Shown: positions 39,151 through 48,415, counted from the first letter of the stretch. The stretch is 64,000 nucleotides of DNA from Aliivibrio sifiae (GCF_002954715.1 NZ_MSCP01000001.1:2245141-2309140), one strand, 5' to 3'. Notes: generated from the letters alone by a model not told the origin. A program made the numbers and translations.

Positions 39151-39555
39151 ATGAATAAAAAACAACAACGTTTAATCGCTCAGTTCTATGCATCTCTTGA
39201 TGAAACAACAGCAAGTGAACTCACAAGTGATCAACGAAAATCGATAGAACGAGCAATCATAGCAACAGGACTTGGCTCGAATAATAAAGTCGATATTCGA
39301 AAAAGCATTTCTATATTCAATAAACGTTACTTCTTCGTTTTCTTATTAGGTCGTGATTTTAGACAACAATTAAGAAATGAGTCTCCTTTTGCTGTCTTTA
39401 TGATGACATTGCTAATGGCCCTAGGTGTACTGAGCCTATTTGCTCTAGCGGTTGTTACTTTATATTTAATAAAATCAGCACTCGGGATCGACATATTTCA
39501 TAATTTCTCATTCGGAATTTGGGATTGGTTTAAAGAACTTATGAATATTACCTAA
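39151..39555 (+). CDS. Small membrane protein at the end of the exopolysaccharide operon
   Basis: I cannot assign this 134-residue protein. The N-terminal half is hydrophilic and helical. Residues about 82-112 form one long or two tightly packed membrane helices, and the end (GIWDWFKELMNIT) looks amphipathic. It starts 6 bases after the glycosyltransferase, so it is in the operon, and it may be an accessory or regulatory subunit of the membrane machinery. Codon use and spacing support a real gene. Confidence 0.75.
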   Translation: MNKKQQRLIAQFYASLDETTASELTSDQRKSIERAIIATGLGSNNKVDIRKSISIFNKRYFFVFLLGRDFRQQLRNESPFAVFMMTLLMALGVLSLFALAVVTLYLIKSALGIDIFHNFSFGIWDWFKELMNIT

Positions 39556-39691
39556 TTAATAATGATACCAAGCTCCCTTTTCATCTAAAGCGCTTCATTT
39601 CAGTTTACTTAATCGCTAAACTGCACTCATAACAATAATGCTCAAGTAAGCGTTATTCACTAATTTTAATCTTGTTTTCTAGGACTTTGTA
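39556..39691 (+). other. Exopolysaccharide-galU intergenic region with an inverted repeat
   Basis: A perfect 7-base inverted repeat CAGTTTA/TAAACTG (39601-39607 with 39617-39623) has no U-run after it, so it is not a normal terminator. No clear promoter is seen for galU. Read-through from the exopolysaccharide operon into galU is therefore possible. Confidence 0.4.
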
Positions 39692-40561
39692 ATGATCAAA
39701 AAATGTCTTTTCCCTGCAGCAGGCTACGGCACTCGCTTTTTACCAGCAACGAAATCAATGCCAAAAGAAATGATGCCAGTGGTAAACAAGCCTCTGATTG
39801 AATACGGCGTAGAAGAAGCTATCAATGCTGGTATGGACGGGATCTGTGTAGTAACAGGTCGCGGTAAGCATTCATTAATGGATCACTTTGATAAGAACTA
39901 CGAATTAGAACACCAAATTAGTGGTACCAATAAAGAAGAATTACTTGAAGATGTTCGTGAATTGATCGACGCAGCTCACTTTACTTACATTCGTCAGCGT
40001 GAAATGAAAGGTTTAGGTCATGCTATTCTTACTGGTCGCGAACTTGTAGGTGATGAACCGTTTGCTGTCGTACTTGCAGATGACTTGTGTGTTAATGAAG
40101 AACAAGGTGTTCTTTCACAAATGGTTGCGCTGTATAAGCAATTCCGCTGCTCTATCGTTGCAGTAGAAGAAGTGCCAGATAACGAAACTCACAAATACGG
40201 CGTTATTGCTGGTGAAATGATCAAAGACGATTTATATCGTGTAGACAACATGGTTGAAAAACCAGAACCAGGAACAGCACCAAGTAACCTTGCCATTATT
40301 GGTCGTTATATTTTAACTCCTGATATTTTTGAAATTCTAGAAACAACAGAGCCAGGCAAAGGTGGTGAGATCCAAATCACTGATGCGCTATTAAAACAAG
40401 CTCAATCAGGTTGTGTTCTTGCGTATAAATTCAAAGGTAAGCGTTTTGACTGTGGTAGCGTTGAGGGCTACATCGAAGCAACTAACTACTGCTACGAAAA
40501 TATTTACTTAAAAGATAAAAAATCCGCAGAACTTGCACAACAAAAAACAGGTAAAAAATAA
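39692..40561 (+). CDS. galU: UTP-glucose-1-phosphate uridylyltransferase
   Basis: A 289-residue nucleotidyltransferase. The start KKCLFPAAGYGTRFLPATKSMPKEM is the GalU signature, with the UTP-binding GYGTRFLPATK loop and the catalytic Lys; VVLADDLCVN and GRYILTPDIFEIL follow. It makes UDP-glucose, precursor of UDP-galactose, lipopolysaccharide core and exopolysaccharide. It directly follows the exopolysaccharide operon, which itself encodes no nucleotide-sugar enzyme. galU next to uvrA is also the V. cholerae order as I recall. Confidence 0.97.
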   Translation: MIKKCLFPAAGYGTRFLPATKSMPKEMMPVVNKPLIEYGVEEAINAGMDGICVVTGRGKHSLMDHFDKNYELEHQISGTNKEELLEDVRELIDAAHFTYIRQREMKGLGHAILTGRELVGDEPFAVVLADDLCVNEEQGVLSQMVALYKQFRCSIVAVEEVPDNETHKYGVIAGEMIKDDLYRVDNMVEKPEPGTAPSNLAIIGRYILTPDIFEILETTEPGKGGEIQITDALLKQAQSGCVLAYKFKGKRFDCGSVEGYIEATNYCYENIYLKDKKSAELAQQKTGKK

Positions 40562-40584
40562 TACCTCTGCTTACTAGTTATATA

Positions 40585-40616
40585 AACGCCTTGTGATATA
40601 TCTCAAGGCGTTTTTA
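40585..40616 (+). terminator. Terminator after galU
   Basis: Stem AACGCCTTG/CAAGGCGTT (40585-40593 with 40604-40612), extended by inner GA/TC pairing, is followed by TTTTTA. It begins 24 bases after the galU stop. Confidence 0.88.
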
Positions 40617-40648
40617 TTTCCCACATAATATCTCCCTTTTAATAAAAC

Positions 40649-40668
40649 TACTGTTTTTTTACCCAGTA
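40649..40668 (+). promoter_or_regulatory. LexA (SOS) box upstream of uvrA
   Basis: The sequence TACTGTTTTTTTACCCAGTA is a 20-base LexA-type operator with the required CTG-N10-CAG core (40651-40666) and TA flanks on both sides. It lies 71 bases before the uvrA ATG. uvrA is a classic SOS gene, so this should be its LexA operator. Confidence 0.8.
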
Positions 40669-40738
40669 CCTCTTTGTTGTTTTGATACTCTGTGCAATAC
40701 TTATCTCTAGTTATTCTTTAAAGCAGAGAGACATTTTC

Positions 40739-43564
40739 ATGGATAAAATTGAAGTTAGAGGGGCAAGAACCCATAACCTAAAAGACATTAGTTTAACTAT
40801 CCCAAGAGATAAACTAACCGTTATTACTGGTTTATCTGGTTCAGGCAAATCCTCTTTGGCCTTTGATACTTTATATGCAGAAGGTCAACGACGCTATGTA
40901 GAGTCGTTATCTGCTTATGCTCGCCAGTTTTTATCCCTAATGGAAAAACCAGATGTAGACCACATCGAAGGCCTTTCTCCTGCTATTTCTATCGAACAAA
41001 AATCAACGTCTCACAATCCTCGTTCTACTGTCGGAACAATTACTGAGATTTACGATTATTTACGTCTTTTATATGCACGTATTGGCGAACCTCGTTGCCC
41101 TGAGCATCATGTAGAACTAACTGCACAAACTATCAGTCAAATGGTTGATAAAGCGCTAGAGTTACCTGAAGGCACAAAGCTGATGCTATTAGCTCCTATT
41201 GTGAAAGAACGTAAAGGTGAACATGTTAAAACCTTAGAAAATTTAGCTGCTCAAGGATTTATTCGCGCTCGTATTGATGGCGAAGTTTGCGATCTTTCAG
41301 ATCCACCGACGTTGGAATTACATAAAAAACACACCATTGAAGTCGTTGTTGATCGTTTTAAAGTCAGAGAGGACCTAAAACAACGCCTTGCTGAATCTTT
41401 TGAAACCGCTTTAGAGCTTACAGGCGGTATTGCTGTTGTCGATTATATGGATGATACCAAAGATGAACCCCTGATTTTCTCTGCTAACTTTGCATGTCCA
41501 CATTGTGGTTACAGCATGTCAGAACTTGAGCCTCGCCTATTTTCATTCAATAACCCAGCAGGAGCTTGTGGTACTTGTGATGGTCTAGGTGTTCAACAAT
41601 ATTTTGATGCCGACCGAATTGTTTTAGACAATAAGCTCAGCATTGCAGAAGGCGCAATTAAAGGCTGGGATCAAAAAAACTATTACTACTTCCAAATGCT
41701 AACTTCATTAGCAAATCATTATGGATTCGATCTTTTCGCACCATTTAGATCTCTATCGAAGAAATTCCAAAATATCATTCTTAATGGTTCAGGAACGGAA
41801 GAAGTTGAGTTTCAATACAGTAATGACCGTGGTGATTTACGTGTTAAACGTCACCCTTTTGAGGGCATATTAAATACGCTTGACCGTCGCTACAAAGAAA
41901 CAGAATCAAGTTCTGTTCGTGATGATTTATCTAAATATATTTCGACTCAATCTTGTTCAAGCTGTCACGGTACGCGTTTACGTTTAGAAGCGCGTAGTGT
42001 ATTTGTTGGTGATACAACATTACCTGAAATCTGTGAAATGAGTATTCAAGACTCAATGGCATTTTTTAGTTCTCTAGAACTGAAAGGGCAAAAAGCTCAA
42101 ATCGCAGATAAAGTAATGAAAGAGATTAATGAACGTCTGCATTTCCTTATCAATGTAGGTTTAAATTACCTTAATTTATCACGCAGTGCTGATACCCTTT
42201 CTGGTGGCGAAGCGCAGCGTATTCGCTTAGCAAGTCAAATTGGTGCGGGTTTAGTTGGTGTTATGTACGTTCTTGATGAACCTTCTATCGGTCTTCATCA
42301 ACGAGACAATGAGCGCCTATTAAAAACCCTTAATCACCTTCGTGATCTTGGTAATACCGTCATTGTGGTGGAGCATGACGAGGACGCGATAAGAAGTGCC
42401 GACCATATTATCGATATTGGCCCAGGCGCTGGGATTCATGGTGGTCATATTGTGGCTGAAGGTGATTACCAAGCTATTATTTCGAACCCAAATTCACTAA
42501 CAGGCCAATACTTAAGTGGTGCTAAAGAAATCGCGGTACCTAAAGAACGCATCAAAGCCGATCCTAAAAAACAGGTCGAATTAATTGGAGCGACAGGTAA
42601 TAACTTAAAAGACGTCACATTAAAATTACCCGTAGGCCTCTTTACTTGTGTAACGGGCGTTTCTGGCTCAGGAAAATCAACGTTAATTAACGATACCTTC
42701 TTTAAGATCGCCCATACGCAATTAAATGGAGCTACCACATCAGAACCTGCTCCTTATAAAAAGATCAAAGGGATCGAACATTTTGATAAAGTGATCGACA
42801 TTGACCAAAGTCCAATTGGCCGAACTCCTCGATCAAATCCTGCAACTTATACAGGGATCTTTACCCCTATTCGTGAGCTATTTTCAGGCACTCCAGAATC
42901 ACGTTCACGTGGCTATAAACCTGGTCGCTTTAGCTTTAACGTTCGCGGTGGTCGCTGTGAAGCATGTCAAGGTGATGGCGTAATCAAAGTCGAAATGCAC
43001 TTCTTACCTGATGTGTACGTGCCATGTGATGTATGTACTGGGAAGCGATATAACCGTGAAACACTAGAGGTAAAATACAAGGGTAAGAGTATTGACGAAG
43101 TACTCCAAATGACCATTGAAGATGCTCATACCTTCTTTGAGCCAGTACCTGTTATCGCTAGAAAGCTACAAACCTTAATGGATGTAGGCTTATCTTATAT
43201 TCGCTTAGGCCAAGCTGCTACCACACTCTCTGGTGGTGAAGCCCAACGAGTGAAGTTAGCTCGCGAGCTCTCTAAACGAGACACAGGAAAAACACTGTAT
43301 ATCTTAGATGAGCCAACAACTGGATTGCATTTCCACGATATTCAACAACTATTAAATGTTCTTCACCGTTTACGAGAACGAGGAAATACGATAGTGGTTA
43401 TCGAACACAATCTTGATGTAGTAAAAACCGCAGACTGGATTATCGATTTAGGACCAGAAGGCGGACAAGGAGGTGGAGAGATCATTGCAGAAGGAACACC
43501 TGAAGATGTTGCACTAGTTGAGGGCTCTCATACGGCACGCTTCTTAAAACCAATGTTAAAGTAA
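40739..43564 (+). CDS. uvrA: Excinuclease ABC subunit A
   Basis: I chose the ATG at 40739 ([15 protein letters not shown]), preceded by AGAGAG; this gives 941 residues against 940 in E. coli, while the frame opens 19 codons earlier without homology. Two ABC-ATPase modules are present with Walker [13 protein letters not shown] and [15 protein letters not shown] signatures [12 protein letters not shown] and [12 protein letters not shown], and zinc-finger cysteines ([27 protein letters not shown]). UvrA finds bulky DNA damage and loads UvrB in nucleotide excision repair. Confidence 0.98.
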   Translation: MDKIEVRGARTHNLKDISLTIPRDKLTVITGLSGSGKSSLAFDTLYAEGQRRYVESLSAYARQFLSLMEKPDVDHIEGLSPAISIEQKSTSHNPRSTVGTITEIYDYLRLLYARIGEPRCPEHHVELTAQTISQMVDKALELPEGTKLMLLAPIVKERKGEHVKTLENLAAQGFIRARIDGEVCDLSDPPTLELHKKHTIEVVVDRFKVREDLKQRLAESFETALELTGGIAVVDYMDDTKDEPLIFSANFACPHCGYSMSELEPRLFSFNNPAGACGTCDGLGVQQYFDADRIVLDNKLSIAEGAIKGWDQKNYYYFQMLTSLANHYGFDLFAPFRSLSKKFQNIILNGSGTEEVEFQYSNDRGDLRVKRHPFEGILNTLDRRYKETESSSVRDDLSKYISTQSCSSCHGTRLRLEARSVFVGDTTLPEICEMSIQDSMAFFSSLELKGQKAQIADKVMKEINERLHFLINVGLNYLNLSRSADTLSGGEAQRIRLASQIGAGLVGVMYVLDEPSIGLHQRDNERLLKTLNHLRDLGNTVIVVEHDEDAIRSADHIIDIGPGAGIHGGHIVAEGDYQAIISNPNSLTGQYLSGAKEIAVPKERIKADPKKQVELIGATGNNLKDVTLKLPVGLFTCVTGVSGSGKSTLINDTFFKIAHTQLNGATTSEPAPYKKIKGIEHFDKVIDIDQSPIGRTPRSNPATYTGIFTPIRELFSGTPESRSRGYKPGRFSFNVRGGRCEACQGDGVIKVEMHFLPDVYVPCDVCTGKRYNRETLEVKYKGKSIDEVLQMTIEDAHTFFEPVPVIARKLQTLMDVGLSYIRLGQAATTLSGGEAQRVKLARELSKRDTGKTLYILDEPTTGLHFHDIQQLLNVLHRLRERGNTIVVIEHNLDVVKTADWIIDLGPEGGQGGGEIIAEGTPEDVALVEGSHTARFLKPMLK

Positions 43565-43601
43565 TAAAATTAAGCCTTTTATTGCTTGGATCAGATAGAA
43601 T

Positions 43602-43632
43602 AAAGCCAGCATTTTGTTGGCTTTACTTTTAT
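43602..43632 (+). terminator. Terminator after uvrA
   Basis: Stem AAAGCCA/TGGCTTT (43602-43608 with 43618-43624) is followed by ACTTTTATT. The U-run is interrupted, so it is of moderate strength. It starts 38 bases after the uvrA stop and ends about 30 bases before the next gene. Confidence 0.75.
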
Positions 43633-43663
43633 TCTCATGCTCGCAATAAGGAATTAATGAAAC

Positions 43664-45418
43664 ATGGCAACGCTACTCACTCAAGGAACACAATTAGAAG
43701 CTAGAAAGATAAAAAAACCATTAACCAAATCCTATCTATTTAGCTTAAGTGTTCTTTTCTTTGTTTGTGCTCATTTTTTCCAACCTAATCCTGGTGGTTC
43801 AGGACTACATCTAGCATTCAATGCCGCCTCTTGGATCCCAGCTAGCATTGCAATTGCAATTGCCTTATTCCATATAGCAAAACAAGGTTTAATTAAATAT
43901 TCGACCTTAACTCTGGTTTTATTATTTGCTGTTAGCTTACTTTCTCTTCCCCTATTTTATCATGATGCCTCTCCTCAATTAGCATTAGGTAAGTTCTTAG
44001 GCTTATGGGCTGGATTGCTTTTCTTTATTACCCTGCAACAGTTTGCTTTTTCAAATAAACAGAAGCAGTGGCTCTTGTGGTGCATCATAGGCTCAGTGTT
44101 AATCGAAGCAATTTTTGGCTATATCCAATATCTTTTTTTAAAAGAAGGGAACAGTTTCGGTTATAATGTTATAGCAAACCGTCCTTATGGCATTTTTCAG
44201 CAACCGAATGTTATGGCAAGTTTTCTCGCTACTGGACTCGCTATCGCCTCTTACTTTCTCGCTCGACAACCAATTAAATATCGTGAAAATGTTATTGCAC
44301 TCACTTTGCTTTATGCAACCATCTTATTTACCTTACCACTCATTGTTGTATTAGCATCTCGTACAGGTTGGTTAGCGACCGCTTTAAGCCTTCTTTTATT
44401 AGCACCATACATGTGGAAATATTGTACTAAACAGCGTTTCTTTTCTTGGGTATTAGCGTTAATTATTGGTTTTAGTGGTAGCTTTATTTTATTTAACTTA
44501 TCTCAAGATAATTTATCTAAAGTTTCATTAATTAGTCAAAAGGCTGATTTAGAAAGTCCAAGACGATATACCTTTCCACAAGCTCTAGATATGTTTTTAG
44601 AAAAACCAATCACCGGTTATGGTTATGGTAATTTCGAGGCTGATTACACCTTATACACAGCAAAACAGCACCAAATATCATCAAGCTACAAACCTGGGTT
44701 GCCTTCGATGGATCACCCTCATAATGAAATTCTATATTGGGCTGTTGAAGGTGGTATCGTCGCAATTTTAGGTTTACTCATTGCCGCCGGAGGGGTATTA
44801 CTTAAAATACGAAAAAGTAAACTCGATACACAATTTGCTCTGTTGGCTTTAATCGCCCCGATCTTCATTCATAGTCAATTAGAGTACCCGTTTTATCACT
44901 CTATGCTGCACTGGTTTACTTTCATTATTCTTTTGTTCTGGATAGACCAATTAAGCTGTAAATATAAAAAATACCGCATTAGTGATATCAGTAAGATAAC
45001 ACTGCGAGTCAGCTCATTGGTACTGCCAATTGTCACTGCTTTTTATATGCTTTCAACACTGCATACAAATTGGGTTTTGACTAAATTTGAAACGACTCGA
45101 CCAATGAACCCTGATATTTTAAATCAAGTAACTAACCCTGTAATTTGGGAGGACCGATTTAATTGGGATGTATTATCTGCTCAACTATCCATTGGTATCA
45201 TGAACAAAAAACCAGAGCTGATCACGCCTTATATTACTTGGTCAAAAGAGCTTATTAAAACAAAACCAAGACCTGCGTTTTATCAAAATTTAATCATTGC
45301 CTACCAAGCTTTAGGGGAAGAAAAAAGAGCTGAAGATATTAGAAGAGAAGCCATTTTCCTTTTCCCAAATAACAAATTTGAATTAGTGCAACTCGACGAA
45401 AAGTTACGCCAAAAATAA
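43664..45418 (+). CDS. pglL: PglL-type protein O-oligosaccharyltransferase / Wzy_C ligase
   Basis: A 584-residue membrane protein with about 12-13 helices. The N-terminal FFQPNPGGSGLHLAFN resembles the PglL_A motif. The periplasmic loop has DHPHNEILYWAVEGG, the His-containing Wzy_C ligase motif. The C-terminal domain (about residues 450-584) is TPR-like. PglL enzymes move lipid-linked glycan to Ser/Thr of exported proteins such as pilins; WaaL ligases share the core, so a ligase role is the alternative. In V. cholerae a characterised PglL lies next to uvrA, as here. Confidence 0.8.
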   Translation: MATLLTQGTQLEARKIKKPLTKSYLFSLSVLFFVCAHFFQPNPGGSGLHLAFNAASWIPASIAIAIALFHIAKQGLIKYSTLTLVLLFAVSLLSLPLFYHDASPQLALGKFLGLWAGLLFFITLQQFAFSNKQKQWLLWCIIGSVLIEAIFGYIQYLFLKEGNSFGYNVIANRPYGIFQQPNVMASFLATGLAIASYFLARQPIKYRENVIALTLLYATILFTLPLIVVLASRTGWLATALSLLLLAPYMWKYCTKQRFFSWVLALIIGFSGSFILFNLSQDNLSKVSLISQKADLESPRRYTFPQALDMFLEKPITGYGYGNFEADYTLYTAKQHQISSSYKPGLPSMDHPHNEILYWAVEGGIVAILGLLIAAGGVLLKIRKSKLDTQFALLALIAPIFIHSQLEYPFYHSMLHWFTFIILLFWIDQLSCKYKKYRISDISKITLRVSSLVLPIVTAFYMLSTLHTNWVLTKFETTRPMNPDILNQVTNPVIWEDRFNWDVLSAQLSIGIMNKKPELITPYITWSKELIKTKPRPAFYQNLIIAYQALGEEKRAEDIRREAIFLFPNNKFELVQLDEKLRQK

Positions 45419-45440
45419 AATAATAGATAGAAATACAGTA

Positions 45441-45469
45441 AAAAGCCGCTGACATTTTAGCGGCTTTTT
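45441..45469. terminator. Bidirectional terminator between pglL and the aminotransferase gene
   Basis: Stem AAAAGCCGCT/AGCGGCTTTT (45441-45450 with 45459-45468) with an 8-base loop, flanked by A on the left and T on the right, lies between convergent genes and serves both. Confidence 0.9.
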
Positions 45470-45478
45470 ATTTATGTT

Positions 45479-46591
45479 CTAAAGAACATCTGACAATGCT
45501 TTTAAGCATAACGCGACGTTCTCTTTCTTGGCCGCATAACCCATCAAACCAATACGCCAAGTCTTTCCGGCTAAATCTCCCAACCCTGCACCAATTTCTA
45601 AATTATACTCATTCAGTAATCGACTTCTAACTTCCACATCGCTAACACCTTTTGGGATATAAACGGCATTAAGCTGTGGTAAACGATACGCTTCATCAAC
45701 CATAAACTGAATGCCTAACGATTCTAATCCTTGTTTTAACTCTTGGTGGTAAAATGCGTGTCGACTCCAAGCGGCTTCTAACCCTTCATTTTTAAGCATT
45801 AATAATGATTCATGTAATGCATACAAACTATTCACAGGTGCAGTATGGTGATAGCTTCGCTTTCCTTCGCCACTCCAATAAGACAGCACTAAACTTTGAT
45901 CTAAGAACCAACTTTGAACAGGCTTAATTCTTGATTTCATCTTATCCACTGCTCGTTCAGAAAACGTCACTGGTGATAAGCCAGGAGTACAAGATAAACA
46001 TTTTTGAGAGCCAGAATAAACCGCATCTAATTGCCATTTATCCACGAATAATGGTACGCCACCTAACGATGTTACCGCATCAACAATGGTTAAACATCCA
46101 TACTGACGAGCTAAATTTGAAATGGCTTCAGCATCACTTAATACACCCGTCGATGTTTCTGCATGAACAAAAGCGACTATCTTAATATCTGAATGTTGTT
46201 TCAGAGCCTCTTCAATTTTATTTAATGAAACTGGCTCGCCCCACTTATCATCAATGACAATCGCGGTTCCACCACATCGTTCAACGTTCTGACGCATTCG
46301 TTCACCAAAAACACCATTACGACAAACTAATACTTTTTCACCTTCTTCCACTAAGTTAACAAAACAAGTCTCCATTCCCGCGCTTCCAGGTGCAGAAACC
46401 GCAATAGTGAATTCATTTTCTGTTTGAAATGCATACTTAAGTAGCTCTTTTACTTCATCCATCATTTTTATAAACAGAGGATCTAAATGACCAATCGTTG
46501 GTCGACTTAGCGCTTGTAATACTTGTGGCGATATATCAGAAGGTCCAGGTCCCATAAGGGTTCTTTTTGGTGGGATAAAACTTTGCATCAT
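45479..46591 (-). CDS. Class V aminotransferase (alanine/serine-glyoxylate type)
   Basis: A 370-residue PLP enzyme of fold type I. The N-terminal KRTLMGPGPSDISPQVL and HLDP motifs are typical of the alanine-glyoxylate/serine-pyruvate group. The Schiff-base Lys lies in YSGSQKCLSCTPG (about residues 195-207), and IVDAVTSLGG precedes it. It would move an amino group from alanine or serine to glyoxylate in the cytoplasm; the true substrate cannot be told. The gene is divergent from lysC. Confidence 0.9.
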   Translation of the reverse strand: MMQSFIPPKRTLMGPGPSDISPQVLQALSRPTIGHLDPLFIKMMDEVKELLKYAFQTENEFTIAVSAPGSAGMETCFVNLVEEGEKVLVCRNGVFGERMRQNVERCGGTAIVIDDKWGEPVSLNKIEEALKQHSDIKIVAFVHAETSTGVLSDAEAISNLARQYGCLTIVDAVTSLGGVPLFVDKWQLDAVYSGSQKCLSCTPGLSPVTFSERAVDKMKSRIKPVQSWFLDQSLVLSYWSGEGKRSYHHTAPVNSLYALHESLLMLKNEGLEAAWSRHAFYHQELKQGLESLGIQFMVDEAYRLPQLNAVYIPKGVSDVEVRSRLLNEYNLEIGAGLGDLAGKTWRIGLMGYAAKKENVALCLKALSDVL

Positions 46592-46807
46592 TCACTCCTT
46601 GAAATATAGGGTGTTTAAAGAATAGACACAATAATAATTAAACTCAATTAGACGAAGTAATTAGAGTGACTTAACTATACAAAATAACCATAAAATACTT
46701 ATATTCACTTTAAATCGGAGAAATACAAATAAAGTCATTACTATTGATTGACATTTGTTTCATAAAAAAGCACATTGTTAACATATGTTTTGTTGTATAA
46801 AACATAC
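46592..46807. promoter_or_regulatory. Aminotransferase-lysC divergent promoter region
   Basis: A 216-base AT-rich stretch before the lysine riboswitch. TATAAA at 46796-46801 is well placed to start transcription a few bases before the riboswitch (about 46808), with TTGTTA (46775-46780) as a loosely spaced -35 (15 bases). A TTGACA at 46748-46753 lacks a good -10. No promoter for the minus-strand aminotransferase is clear, but GGAGTG precedes its ATG. Confidence 0.45.
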
Positions 46808-46972
46808 ACAGAAGAGGAGCACTGCCTAGGTAGCTTTATTTGTGGAGCCCAAACTCCCAAACAAATAAGTGAGGGAGAGCAGTGCCGAGATAGTCTTAAT
46901 TGGGAAGAGATTATCGATCGTATTGGCTGAATCCTTACGATTGCCACTTAATTTTAAGTGGAGAGCTTCTAG
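46808..46972 (+). ncRNA. Lysine riboswitch (L-box) in the lysC leader
   Basis: The leader follows the lysine riboswitch consensus closely and aligns by eye with the E. coli lysC leader: AGAAGAGGAGCACTGCC (46810-46826), AGGTAG, GTGGAGCC, AAGTGAGGGAGAGC, AGTGCCGAGATAG (46881-46893), TTGGCTGAATCC (46923-46934), then GTGGAGAGCTTCT. The closing P1 helix pairs AGAAG (46810-46814) with CTTCT (46966-46970). It binds L-lysine and lowers lysC expression. Between it and the GTG no strong terminator with a U-run is seen, so control is more likely at translation initiation or RNA decay than by termination. Confidence 0.93.
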
Positions 46973-47041
46973 CAGCTATTTATTTTTTGCTATGACTCTT
47001 CACATTTATTTCCACATTGGATGTAGTCGGGAGACAGGAAA

Positions 47042-48394
47042 GTGAACCCTATAAATGTTGCTAAATTTGGCGGAACAAGCGTTGCAAATTTTGAAGCAAT
47101 GAGCCGCAGTGCTTATGTCATAGAACAAAACCAAAATACTCACCTTGTCGTTATCAGTGCTTGTTCGGGTGTCACTAATCTTTTAGTTGAACTTGCCAAC
47201 GGCACACAAGATAACCAAAGAAAAAAAGCAATCCTCTCAGAACTAAAATCCATTCATTTTTCTGTATTAGACCAACTTTCTGATCCCATTTATCCAGAAA
47301 AAGTCATTCTTGAAATCCTTGATGATGTAGAAAAAGCGGCAGATGCGGCAGCGTTTCAATCTAACGACAGACTTACCGATCACCTGGTTGCTTGTGGTGA
47401 GTTAATGTCTACCCACCTTTTTACACAATTATTGATTGAACGTGGAAACTCAGCAGTTCGCTTTGATATTCGTACCGTATTACGCACCGATTCGAAGTTT
47501 GGCAAGGGAGAACCTCAACTTGAAGAAATAACTCGTCTAGCTCAAGAAAAACTGATTCCTCTGTGTCAAAAGCATATTGTTGTTACTCAAGGATTTATAG
47601 GCTCTGATAGCGAGGACAATACAACAACATTAGGCCGAGGGGGTAGCGATTACAGTGCTGCATTAATAGCAGAATCCGTTAATGCTTGCGGGTTAGAAAT
47701 TTGGACAGATGTTCCAGGCATTTATACGACCGACCCACGTATTGCCTCTGCTGCCTCACCAATCCCTGAAATCAGCTTCAGTGAAGCCTCGGAAATGGCC
47801 AATTATGGGGCTAAAATATTGCACCCATCAACTTTACTTCCTGCGCTTCGTCATCAAATTCCTGTATTTGTTGGCTCGTCAAAAGAACCAGAAAAAGGCG
47901 GTACATGGATTAAACAGCAGGTAAACAGTGCTCCTTTATTTAGAGCGTTAACCTTACGTTGTAATCAAACCATGGTGACATTACACAGTCCAAACATGTT
48001 CCATGCTTACGGCTTCCTTGCTGAAGTATTTAAAATTTTAGCAAAATACCAAATCTCTGTAGATTTAATTACAACCTCAGAAGTTAGTGTTGCATTAACG
48101 TTAGATCAAACAAATACCAATGGTAAAGCACCTGAATTACCATCAGAAGCACAACAAGAGCTAGAAGAGCTTTGTACAATAGAGATAGAACACAACCTAT
48201 GCTTAATTGCCCTCATAGGTAATCAAATGAGTCACTCTAAAGGGTCAGCTAAACAAGTCTTCGGCACTTTAGAAGACTTTAATTTACGTATGATTTGTTA
48301 TGGTGCGAGCCAGCATAATCTGTGTTTCTTATTACATGAATCAGAATCTAAACAAGCAGTAAAAGTGCTCCATAAAGAACTTTTTGAAAAATAA
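47042..48394 (+). CDS. lysC: Lysine-sensitive aspartokinase III
   Basis: A 450-residue aspartate kinase (E. coli LysC is 449). The start is GTG at 47042 with GGGAG nine bases upstream, giving the conserved VAKFGGTSVAN. TLGRGGSDYSAALIAE (catalytic) and EIWTDVPGIYTTDPR follow, then two ACT domains (about residues 300-450; ISVDLITTSEVSVALTLD). It phosphorylates aspartate for lysine, threonine and methionine synthesis and is feedback-inhibited by lysine. Expression is set by the lysine riboswitch just upstream. Confidence 0.97.
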   Translation: MNPINVAKFGGTSVANFEAMSRSAYVIEQNQNTHLVVISACSGVTNLLVELANGTQDNQRKKAILSELKSIHFSVLDQLSDPIYPEKVILEILDDVEKAADAAAFQSNDRLTDHLVACGELMSTHLFTQLLIERGNSAVRFDIRTVLRTDSKFGKGEPQLEEITRLAQEKLIPLCQKHIVVTQGFIGSDSEDNTTTLGRGGSDYSAALIAESVNACGLEIWTDVPGIYTTDPRIASAASPIPEISFSEASEMANYGAKILHPSTLLPALRHQIPVFVGSSKEPEKGGTWIKQQVNSAPLFRALTLRCNQTMVTLHSPNMFHAYGFLAEVFKILAKYQISVDLITTSEVSVALTLDQTNTNGKAPELPSEAQQELEELCTIEIEHNLCLIALIGNQMSHSKGSAKQVFGTLEDFNLRMICYGASQHNLCFLLHESESKQAVKVLHKELFEK

Positions 48395-48415
48395 GCCTAC
48401 ACTTTAAGCTAATCT

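Noticed and set aside
26075-39572. Near-identical 11-mers ATGATGCCAAG (26075) and ATGATACCAAG (39562) near the two ends of the variable region, as possible direct repeats of a mobile unit.
   Set aside because: An 11-base word with one mismatch is expected about once by chance in a window of this size on two strands, no transposase or integrase is present, and ssb, a core gene, lies between them.
46741-46947. Minus-strand open frame of 68 codons over the lysC leader.
   Set aside because: It lies over the lysine riboswitch, whose conserved sequence explains the stretch, and the product has no family features.
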